Origin: CBDVAK01 sp965371945
GTDB lineage: Bacteria; Pseudomonadota; Gammaproteobacteria; Competibacterales; JAHEDQ01
Assembly (NCBI GenBank): GCA_965371945.1
Contig: CBDVAK010000089.1
Span: 1 to 11,779, forward strand
DNA: 11,779 nucleotides
Direction: 5' to 3'
Part shown: positions 1-5,380 of the stretch, in pieces
Layout: every line of letters starts with the position of its first letter
Numbering within the stretch: the stretch's first letter is position 1
Program-made: the position numbers and the translations under genes
The notes under the pieces: model-generated
What the model saw: the letters and a program-made list of their open reading frames with translations, nothing else
The model's database searches: none
What the model was told of the DNA's origin: nothing

Positions 1-36
1 CCTGGGGAAGGCCGTTACTCCGCGCCGTGAGGGCAT
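1..36 (-). CDS. Possible start of a downstream gene, cut by the window edge
   Basis: On the minus strand the IF-2B gene ends in TGA, and its last A is the first base of an ATG (TGATG, bases 38-34). From that ATG the frame is open for 12 codons to the window edge, reading MPSRRGVTAFPR. A one-base stop/start overlap is a common form of translational coupling in bacterial operons. No good ribosome binding site is visible upstream of this ATG, and 12 residues are too few to name a product. It may be a real coupled gene or chance. Confidence 0.25.
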   Translation of the reverse strand, partial: MPSRRGVTAFPR

Positions 37-917
37 CAGCGATCGGTGGCAATCCGGTCCGGGGGTACACCGTGTTCGGTGATCCAGCCGGTCACCAGCC
101 AGGCCGGAGTGATGTCGAAATAGATATTGGCAACAGTGACATGCTCCAGCCGGGGCGCGCCCAGCTCGGTGGCGGGCATTTCTTCCAGCACCGGCTCCCC
201 CATTTCAGCAGAACGCCACTTGAAACTCTCACAGGCAACATGGAATGGCACACCCTGATCGTGCGCGGCCAGGGCCAGCAGATAGGTACCGGCATTGTTA
301 ATCACGCTGCCGTCGGCAAGCAGGCTGTCGGCGCCCACCAATGCGATATCCGCCTGGCGGACAAACAGGCCCATCTGGCCTTCGGAAATCAGCGTGGTTG
401 GAATCGACCATCCTGACAGAATCGTGGCCAGCTTGTGACCCAGCAACAAGGGTCGTGACTCGGTGATGATGGCGCGAACACCACTTTCCTTGAGCTGATG
501 GAAAACCTCCACCACCGTCGAACTAAAGCTGTGGGTGATGATGGTCTTGCCCTCGCCCACGAACTCCCGGGTTCTCGATGCCACTTCCCGCACGGCATTG
601 CGGGACTCCCTGACCAACTCAGTGGCGGCCTCCGCCGCCTGCCAGCGGAAATCCTCCAGATCATCTGTCGATACCTGGGCGAGGCGTTGGCGCCAACGCC
701 TCATCAGGTTTGCCAGCGGTGCCATGCTGGGGCGTTGCAACGCCAACTCTTCTGAGCGCAACCGTAAGGTTTCCAGCAACGCGGCAGCATCCCTGGCCGG
801 GCAGTGCAGCGCACTGTCGGCAGCAAACTGCAGCGCCATGCGGGCTATCTCGCTGGCCCCGTGAACCCGGTCCCCGGTTAGCTCAGCGAGCGCATCTCGG
901 AACTGGCTCTTTTCCAA
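36..917 (-). CDS. IF-2B family protein (eIF-2B alpha/beta/delta-like, sugar-phosphate isomerase relative)
   Basis: From a TTG start this is 293 residues of the IF-2B fold family, which includes eukaryotic eIF-2B subunits, methylthioribose-1-phosphate isomerase (MtnA) and archaeal ribose-1,5-bisphosphate isomerase. An N-terminal helical part (about 1-115) precedes a Rossmann-like C-terminal part with IITHSFSSTV (126-135), ITESRP (151-156), GADSLLADGSVIN (195-207), ACESFKW (228-234) and FDITP (267-271). The GAD...DG..I...GT block and the ACE-F-K block are characteristic. The Cys expected after TH in the isomerases is Ser130 here, so isomerase activity is doubtful. Start: TTG at 917 has GGGAG 5 nt upstream (927-923). 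The frame stays open upstream to a GTG at 1028, but those residues look non-homologous. It is divergent from the gene at 1058. The bacterial role is unknown. Confidence 0.85.
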   Translation of the reverse strand: MEKSQFRDALAELTGDRVHGASEIARMALQFAADSALHCPARDAAALLETLRLRSEELALQRPSMAPLANLMRRWRQRLAQVSTDDLEDFRWQAAEAATELVRESRNAVREVASRTREFVGEGKTIITHSFSSTVVEVFHQLKESGVRAIITESRPLLLGHKLATILSGWSIPTTLISEGQMGLFVRQADIALVGADSLLADGSVINNAGTYLLALAAHDQGVPFHVACESFKWRSAEMGEPVLEEMPATELGAPRLEHVTVANIYFDITPAWLVTGWITEHGVPPDRIATDR

Positions 918-1057
918 ACTCACTCCCGACGGCCGCGATCTGGTCTCGCGATGATCCGACAATGCTGATACAAAGTCGATCCCGCCAGTATCGCAACATG
1001 GCCAGGAAGTGCTATTTTTTGTATCCACGAACTCACAGATTCACCGTCGGGGGCACC
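918..1057. promoter_or_regulatory. Divergent intergenic region between the IF-2B gene and the DUF6763-like gene
   Basis: About 140 bp separate two divergent starts, so promoters for both genes should lie here. On the plus strand TGCTATTTT (1009-1017) resembles an extended -10 element, but no convincing -35 accompanies it. On the minus strand TTGCGA (996-991) followed 16-18 nt later by TTTGTATC (974-967) is a weak sigma-70-like pair that would fit the TTG start at 917. Neither is strong, and no clear operator palindrome was seen. Confidence 0.3.
923..927 (-). promoter_or_regulatory. Ribosome binding site deciding the IF-2B start
   Basis: GGGAG lies 5 nt upstream of the in-frame TTG at 917. 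In-frame GTG codons at 923 and 1028 have no equally well placed site: 923 overlaps the GGGAG, and 1028 has only a weak GTGAG upstream. TTG at 917 is therefore preferred. Confidence 0.45.
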
Positions 1058-1345
1058 ATGACCGCCTTAGAACCTGTCGTTGGTAACTGGTACAAGAACG
1101 TCATCAGTGGCGAGCGCTTTGAAGTCGTCGCCACGGATGACGACACTCGCACGGTCGAGATTCAACATTTCGAGGGAGAAATCGAAGAGTTTGACATGGA
1201 CGTGTGGTGGGATCTTCAGCTCAGCGGACTACCGCCACAGGAGGATCGGGGCGGACCGTTCGAAGACCTGGAGCAGGATGACGTGGAGATTGACGGTCCC
1301 TCGGCGGGCACCCACCGGGGCAATCCGCTGGATGAACTCGATTGA
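1058..1345 (+). CDS. Small acidic protein, DUF6763-like
   Basis: This gene encodes 95 residues. It begins MTALEPVVGNWYKNVISGE, followed by a beta-rich stretch, FEVVATDDDTRTVEIQHFEGEIEEFDMDVWW (about 21-51), then an acidic C-terminal tail rich in Asp, Glu, Gly and Pro. The GNWY opening, the alternating VEIQHFEGEIEE strand and the D-WW motif match, from memory, a small family of unknown function (DUF6763) common in gammaproteobacteria. There is no signal peptide or membrane segment, so it is likely cytoplasmic. The frame is open upstream to about 710, but that part is antisense to the IF-2B gene. ATG at 1058 fits the conserved N-terminus. The upstream GGGGG is a poor ribosome binding site. It converges with the lipoprotein gene 21 bp away. 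No function can be given. Confidence 0.85.
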   Translation: MTALEPVVGNWYKNVISGERFEVVATDDDTRTVEIQHFEGEIEEFDMDVWWDLQLSGLPPQEDRGGPFEDLEQDDVEIDGPSAGTHRGNPLDELD

Positions 1346-1366
1346 CCACCTCTTCGGGAGCAAAGA

Positions 1367-2044
1367 CTATTGCCGGGGATCCCCGGTCGTGGCGGTCCGC
1401 TGTACCTGGATCGCGAAATATTTTCCCAGCGCGGCGCGGACGCCACCGATCGTGAGGAATTGCCCTGCCGTGTAGTCGTCCCAACTTCGGCATTCCAGCC
1501 GGTAGTCGCTGCCCTGGTCCCGGGATGACAGCGTGAAAGTGACGGAATTCTGGCTCAAAAAACCCGACCCCCCTTCCGACCCGTCGCCTCCTCTGGCAAG
1601 TACCAAGCCGTCCGCGGCGGCCAGCATCAACGGCGGTTGCCCAGGTTGTACGTATTCGCGACCGAACTTGACCCGTTCAACCACGAAAGCATCCGATTCG
1701 AGCAGTTTCGGACCATCATAGCGACGATTCAGGGTCAGCAGGCAATTGTCTTCGTACTGATCGACGAAGGCGTGCCGGATGATGCGCCCATGCTGGAACG
1801 CAACCGAGCCGATCCCCACCTCCAGAGGCCGTGGATAGACCGTGATGTCCCGATTCAGATAGAAGATGGATCCCACCGGGATGTCGTAGGCGGGCCTGTC
1901 ATCGGGCCCCCGTGGTGCGATCTGGCAAGCGTTGACGAGCAAAGCCAGCGCAATCACGTGGGCCGGGCCGCGCCATCGGCTGCCCGGGTATCGTGACCAA
2001 TCATTTGCTAGCTGACGAACTGGCCCTCGGTCTGACACAGCCAT
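1367..2044 (-). CDS. Putative lipoprotein of unknown function
   Basis: This is a 225-residue protein I do not recognise. Residues about 29-40 read HVIALALLVNAC: a short hydrophobic stretch ending in Cys40, resembling a lipobox with Val at -3 and Ala at -1 (Asn at -2 is less usual). Cleavage there would leave a lipid-anchored protein of about 186 residues starting CQIAPRG. The mature part is mostly beta-like and polar, with a Gly/Ser-rich loop (GGDGSEGGSG) and two further Cys, in NCLLTLN and LECRSW, that may pair. Start choice is uncertain. ATG at 2044 overlaps the end of the PilZ gene by 37 bases, lacks a ribosome binding site and gives a long 28-residue Arg-containing n-region. GTG at 1957 would leave only 10 residues before the Cys. 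Overlap with pilZ suggests co-translation. Confidence 0.7.
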   Translation of the reverse strand: MAVSDRGPVRQLANDWSRYPGSRWRGPAHVIALALLVNACQIAPRGPDDRPAYDIPVGSIFYLNRDITVYPRPLEVGIGSVAFQHGRIIRHAFVDQYEDNCLLTLNRRYDGPKLLESDAFVVERVKFGREYVQPGQPPLMLAAADGLVLARGGDGSEGGSGFLSQNSVTFTLSSRDQGSDYRLECRSWDDYTAGQFLTIGGVRAALGKYFAIQVQRTATTGDPRQ

Positions 2045-2397
2045 TGTTTCAGTTGTCGCTCCGATTCCTGTGATATCGATGCGTAGCTGAGCCCGATCCG
2101 GTACTCAGTCTGACTCAGTCGCCGCACGTAGACCACCCTGCCCTGTACCTCAACCTCTGTTTCCGAACCGACCGCGACCTCGCCCATCACCACGGTCCTC
2201 AACGGAACCCTGTCAGCAGGAGAGGTCAGATGACCACGTGGACAGATTTTCAGGAGTGAGTGCCTATCACAGGCCAGTTGCAAACCGTTGCGGGAGATAT
2301 CGACGACGGTCGCACGGATACCACCGCCGCCCGGAACCGACACATCGGCTGGGTATGAGACCGCATTGCGCTGATTGATTCTTCGCTCGTTTGGCAT
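2008..2397 (-). CDS. PilZ-domain protein
   Basis: This gene encodes 129 residues from ATG at 2397, essentially a lone PilZ domain. PilZ domains bind cyclic di-GMP and link it to motility, exopolysaccharide or secretion. Both hallmark motifs are present: R6-I-N-Q-R10 (RxxxR) near the N-terminus and D33-I-S35-R-N-G38 (D/NxSxxG). Beta strands follow (GEVAVGSETEVEVQGRVVYVRR, 72-93) and then the closing YRIGLSYASIS segment before a C-terminal helix (ESERQLKQWL). No other domain is present, so it would act through a partner. A TTG at 2406 is an alternative start adding three residues. Neither start has a ribosome binding site at normal distance. The downstream lipoprotein gene starts inside its 3' end. 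The MITE-like element lies just upstream. Confidence 0.88.
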   Translation of the reverse strand: MPNERRINQRNAVSYPADVSVPGGGGIRATVVDISRNGLQLACDRHSLLKICPRGHLTSPADRVPLRTVVMGEVAVGSETEVEVQGRVVYVRRLSQTEYRIGLSYASISQESERQLKQWLCQTEGQFVS

Positions 2398-2424
2398 CAG
2401 GTGCAACTGAAAACTGGAACAACG

Positions 2425-2431
2425 ACCTCCT
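2425..2431 (-). promoter_or_regulatory. Strong Shine-Dalgarno-like AGGAGGT at the wrong distance from pilZ
   Basis: AGGAGGT on the minus strand is the best ribosome-binding match near pilZ, yet it lies 27 nt before ATG 2397 and 18 nt before TTG 2406. A TTG 2-3 nt after it is in another frame and too close. It may be coincidental, may mark a leader peptide, or may be brought closer by RNA folding. Confidence 0.2.
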
Positions 2432-2452
2432 GTGCAATGAAGATGCCATGCC

Positions 2453-2482
2453 TAAGGCGATTGGCGGAAACAAAGTTACCAG
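2453..2482 (+). repeat. Left terminal inverted repeat of the MITE-like element
   Basis: The arm starts TAAGGCGATT and ends with AACAAAGTTACCAG (2469-2482). It matches the reverse complement of 2614-2643 at 24 of 30 positions. Most mismatches cluster in the middle (2463-2468). Confidence 0.7.
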
Positions 2483-2490
2483 ATTGCGTA

Positions 2491-2518
2491 GGCCCGAGTG
2501 TGTGGGCCCGAGTGTGTG
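2491..2518 (+). repeat. Perfect 14-bp tandem duplication inside the element
   Basis: GGCCCGAGTGTGTG occurs twice back to back (2491-2504 and 2505-2518) with no mismatch. It is likely a local slippage duplication in this copy of the element. Other copies, if they exist, may carry only one unit. Confidence 0.85.
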
Positions 2519-2541
2519 GAATTTACGTTCGTATTCAAGGC

Positions 2542-2582
2542 GCGGCAGCAAGAGCATAGCAGGGCTATGTGAGGGCTGTCGC
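2542..2582. other. Central hairpin of the MITE-like element
   Basis: CATAGC (2555-2560), loop AGG, GCTATG (2564-2569) form a perfect 6-bp stem. After symmetric 5-nt unpaired stretches, GCGGCAGC (2542-2549) and GCTGTCGC (2575-2582) pair at 7 of 8 positions. No T-run follows on either strand, so it does not look like a simple intrinsic terminator. Confidence 0.6.
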
Positions 2583-2613
2583 AACGCAGAAGACGGGCGA
2601 AAAGACAAGCACG

Positions 2614-2643
2614 CTGGTAACTTTGTTGACAGAAATCGCCTAA
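2614..2643 (-). repeat. Right terminal inverted repeat of the MITE-like element
   Basis: Read on the minus strand from 2643 it starts TTAGGCGATT and ends AACAAAGTTACCAG (2627-2614), mirroring the left repeat. Confidence 0.7.
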
Positions 2644-2723
2644 CTGCTCGAAGCGGCCGCAATGCGGGTGCGGGCAGAGCCTGCCAGGACACGCGCCATG
2701 AATACGTCGCTGTGGGCTCCCGG

Positions 2724-3329
2724 TCAACGGCTGACGCTGTCACCCCAGCGATTCTCGAAAAAGCACTCATCGAGTGACAATCGACTGCGCACCGCGAGTT
2801 CACGCTCGCGCAACTCAGCGTCCAGATCCTGAATCGGCCCGGGATGTCCCAGTGCGATCATAGCCATCGGCAGGCACTCGCCGGGAATCGCGAAAGACTC
2901 GCGAACGCGCCCAACGTCGAAGCCTCCCATCTGATGAGCCAGCAACCCCATGGCTGCAGCCTGCAGACACAGATTCTCGCTCGCCGCGCCAACATCATGC
3001 TGAGCCCAGCGGTTGAGCTTGCCGTTGCGGGACAATCGCCCCATGGCCAGCGACAACATCAACACCGGGGCATTGCGGGCCCAGACCTGGTTACCGGTAC
3101 TGAGGCAGTCGAACGCCCTCTGCCAGGCCAACTCACTGCGAATCCGGTCCCACACGATATAGCGCCAGGGCTGATCGCCATAACACGACGGCGACCACCG
3201 GGCGGCCTCCAGCAAGGCGATCAACGGAGCCCGTTTGATGGGTCTGTCCGGATCGAAAGCGCGACCGCTCCACCGACGTGCCAGCAGATCATGAATGGGC
3301 ACCCGGGTTTCGGCGCGTTTGTCAGCCAT
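2724..3329 (-). CDS. Nitroreductase-family flavoprotein
   Basis: This is a 201-residue FMN-dependent oxidoreductase of the nitroreductase superfamily, a usual length for it. These enzymes normally act as dimers with NAD(P)H, reducing nitro, quinone or enone compounds. The physiological substrate cannot be told. Visible blocks are RRWSGRAF (18-25, FMN phosphate contact), SPSCYGDQPWR (46-56), the core helix DVGAASENLCLQAAAMGL (112-129), and ALGHP near 159-163. The end, RSRLSLDECFFENRWG, is typical of the R-W-S-x-R-A-F subgroup. ATG at 3329 has AGG 7 nt upstream. A GTG-led extension to 3362 adds 11 non-conserved residues. It begins 59 nt after the acetoacetyl-CoA synthetase stop and is probably the last gene of the liv operon. 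Confidence 0.88.
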   Translation of the reverse strand: MADKRAETRVPIHDLLARRWSGRAFDPDRPIKRAPLIALLEAARWSPSCYGDQPWRYIVWDRIRSELAWQRAFDCLSTGNQVWARNAPVLMLSLAMGRLSRNGKLNRWAQHDVGAASENLCLQAAAMGLLAHQMGGFDVGRVRESFAIPGECLPMAMIALGHPGPIQDLDAELRERELAVRSRLSLDECFFENRWGDSVSR

Positions 3330-3388
3330 GCCGGTACCTGCCAGAAGTACTGTAACCCGCACTGCCAGAAGGTATCCCCATCCTGTCG

Positions 3389-5341
3389 TCAGCTCTCCAG
3401 TTCCGGTCGGTCGCGGTACTCGGCCAGCGCCTCTGGGTTAGCCAGAGCCTGCTGATTGCGGACCTCCCTGCCATGAACCACGTCGCGTACCGCGAGTTCA
3501 ACGATCTTGCCGCTCTTGGTACGCGGGATATCAGCGACCTGTAAGATTCGCGCCGGGACGTGGCGCGGCGTAGCGTGGTGGCGTATCCGCTCACGTATGC
3601 TCTGTGCTAGTGCATCATCCAGAATCAATCCGTCCCGTAGTCGCACGAACAGTACCAATCGCACATCGTCTTGCCAGTCCTGACCAATGACCAGCGACTC
3701 CAGCACCTCATCGAGTTGCTCGACCTGTCGGTAAATCTCCGCCGTGCCGATGCGGACACCGCCCGGGTTGAGTACCGCATCCGAGCGTCCGTATATGACC
3801 ATGCCACCGTGGTCATTGAGCGTTACGTAGTCGCCGTGACACCAGACCCCCGGAAAACGCTGAAAATAAGCAGCATGGTAGCGTTTCCCGTCCTCATCGT
3901 TCCAGAACCCCAGCGGCATGGCAGGAAAGGCACCCACGCAGACCAGTTCGCCCTTCTCGCCGATCACCGGCGAACCATCGTCGGACCATACCTCGACCTG
4001 CATGCCCAGGGCCACGCACTGCAGTTCACCGCTGTAGACCGGCAGCATCGGGTTACCAAGAGCGAAACAGGATATGATATCCGTGCCACCCGAGATCGAG
4101 GACAGACACACATCCGCTTTGATGTGTTCATAGACATATTCAAAGCTCTCCGGCATCAGCGGCGAGCCCGTCGACAGTACGGTGCGCAGGGCGCTCAGAT
4201 CGTGGCTCATTGCGGGGCGCAGTCCGGCTTTCCGCAATGCATCTATGAACTTGGCCGAGGTACCAAAGACGTTGGCGCTTTCGCGGGTGGTGAAGTCGAA
4301 CAGTACGTTGCCGTCAGGGTGAAAAGGTGACCCGTCATACAGCAACAGCGTTGCTTCCGATGCCAGTGCGCTGACCAGCCAGTTCCACATCATCCAACCA
4401 CAAGTGGTGAAGTAGAACAGTCGGTCACCCGGCTCCAGCCCGGTGTGCAGCCGATGCTCCTTGAGATGCTGAAGCAATGTACCGCCGGCGCCGTGCACGA
4501 TGCACTTGGGTACTCCCGTAGTCCCCGATGTGAACAGGATGTAGAGCGGATGCTCGAACGGTAGCTGTTCGAACGCGATGTCGCCTGCGGCGTGAGGCCG
4601 CAGATAGTCATCCAGGGTCTGCGCGTCTTCGATCCGGCCAATGTCAGCCGCGGCCCCGGTCCAGGGCACTACGACCACCCGCTTCAGCGACGGCAGCGCG
4701 GGTCGGATCGCGGCCAGATTGTCCAGTGAATCGTGGCGTTTACCATTGTAGAAATAGCCGTCAGCGGCAATCAGAACAATGGGTTCAACCTGGCTGAACC
4801 GGTCCAGAATGCCACTGACTCCAAAATCGGGGGATCCCGAACACCACACGGCGCCGATGGCGGTGGTCGCCAGCATGGCGACCACCGTTTCGGGTATGTT
4901 TGGCATGTAGGCCACCACACGATCGCCTGGCTTGAGGCCGTCCGCCCGCAGGGCAGCCACCATTCGCGATACTTGCGCATACAGCTCAGCGAAGCTCAGT
5001 CGCTGCCCGGCCCGACCCTCTGCCTGAGCGATCAACGCCAGGCCATCGCCCCGGTTGCGCAGCAGGTTCTCGGCAAAGTTCAATCGTGCTCCGGGGAACC
5101 AATGCGCCCCGGGCATACGCTCGCCATCGACCAGCACCTGCTCGGCACGCTGGCTGGCAATCACGCCGCAAAAATCCCACAGTTCGCCCCAGAACCGTTC
5201 TCTGAATTCCACCGACCAGCGATGGAGAGCCGCGTAGTCGGCGAGTTCAACATCGTAGCGCTGCTCGATTATGCGCCGGAACCGGGTGATCGCCGCTGCC
5301 TCGACCTGCTGCGCAGAGGGGCGCCACAGTATTTTCGACAT
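3389..5341 (-). CDS. aacS: Acetoacetyl-CoA synthetase (acetoacetate-CoA ligase)
   Basis: This is a 650-residue ANL-superfamily enzyme that activates acetoacetate with ATP and CoA to acetoacetyl-CoA in the cytosol, feeding ketone bodies or ketogenic breakdown products into thiolase or polyhydroxybutyrate pathways. Length matches the family. An N-terminal cap (about 35-95, with the WFPGARLNFAENLL block) precedes the AMP-binding core. The ATP loop is TSGTTGVPK (271-279). SGGTDI (417-422), GDY (503-505) and the hinge YGRSDAVLNPGGVRIGTAEIYR (517-538) follow. The C-terminal catalytic Lys is in RTKSGKIVELAVRDVVHGR (K612). These, and SGGTDI in particular, point to acetoacetyl-CoA rather than acetyl-CoA synthetase. 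It lies 39 nt after the PaaK-like gene. Its ribosome binding site is weak (GGGGCG). Acetoacetate could come from leucine or aromatic degradation, but no such genes are in the window. Confidence 0.93.
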   Translation of the reverse strand: MSKILWRPSAQQVEAAAITRFRRIIEQRYDVELADYAALHRWSVEFRERFWGELWDFCGVIASQRAEQVLVDGERMPGAHWFPGARLNFAENLLRNRGDGLALIAQAEGRAGQRLSFAELYAQVSRMVAALRADGLKPGDRVVAYMPNIPETVVAMLATTAIGAVWCSGSPDFGVSGILDRFSQVEPIVLIAADGYFYNGKRHDSLDNLAAIRPALPSLKRVVVVPWTGAAADIGRIEDAQTLDDYLRPHAAGDIAFEQLPFEHPLYILFTSGTTGVPKCIVHGAGGTLLQHLKEHRLHTGLEPGDRLFYFTTCGWMMWNWLVSALASEATLLLYDGSPFHPDGNVLFDFTTRESANVFGTSAKFIDALRKAGLRPAMSHDLSALRTVLSTGSPLMPESFEYVYEHIKADVCLSSISGGTDIISCFALGNPMLPVYSGELQCVALGMQVEVWSDDGSPVIGEKGELVCVGAFPAMPLGFWNDEDGKRYHAAYFQRFPGVWCHGDYVTLNDHGGMVIYGRSDAVLNPGGVRIGTAEIYRQVEQLDEVLESLVIGQDWQDDVRLVLFVRLRDGLILDDALAQSIRERIRHHATPRHVPARILQVADIPRTKSGKIVELAVRDVVHGREVRNQQALANPEALAEYRDRPELES

Positions 5342-5380
5342 CAGACGCCCCGAACCCCACTCCGCGGTGCTGCCAACTGC

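Larger units (their letters stand above)
2453..2643. mobile_element. MITE-like palindromic element, about 190 bp, non-coding
   Basis: This element has 30-bp imperfect terminal inverted repeats (2453-2482 and 2614-2643, 24 of 30 matching, 14 bp perfect at the inner edge). Between them are a 14-bp tandem duplication and a central hairpin (2542-2582), so much of the sequence can fold on itself. No open frame inside looks like a protein. Size, terminal repeats and lack of coding content fit a miniature inverted-repeat transposable element or a related dispersed palindromic repeat. The central CATAGC/GCTATG motif resembles repeats I recall from other gammaproteobacterial intergenic regions, unverified. 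No target-site duplication could be established. It sits between the end of the nitroreductase gene and the start of pilZ and could affect transcription of either. Confidence 0.6.

Noticed and set aside
929..1028. N-terminal extension of the IF-2B protein to a GTG at 1028
   Set aside because: The extra residues do not resemble the family N-terminus, the start has a poor ribosome binding site, and the extension would use up most of the divergent promoter region.
1373..1386. Perfect 14-bp palindrome CCGGGGATCCCCGG near the convergent gene ends
   Set aside because: It lies inside the 3' end of the lipoprotein gene, has no loop and no following T-run, so it is a poor terminator. It may simply be chance in GC-rich sequence.
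2673..2685. Hairpin GGCAG-AGC-CTGCC after the nitroreductase gene, considered as an operon terminator
   Set aside because: The stem is only 5 bp and no T-run follows on the minus strand, so it does not meet intrinsic terminator expectations.
2391..2777. A 128-codon open frame on the plus strand across the intergenic region
   Set aside because: It has no recognisable domain or good start site and runs through the inverted repeats. It is most likely chance openness in GC-rich DNA.
2267..2803. A 178-codon open frame on the minus strand spanning the MITE-like element and the start of pilZ
   Set aside because: Composition is low-complexity and Arg/Cys/Ser-rich, it overlaps the PilZ motifs in another frame and runs through the palindromic element. 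No family features are seen.
3671..4330. Long plus-strand open frames antisense to aacS and the other minus-strand genes (also at 4733-5593, 6497-7312, 7418-8236, 8883-9671)
   Set aside because: They mirror strongly supported minus-strand genes and show the Arg/His/Gln-rich composition of antisense frames in GC-rich DNA.
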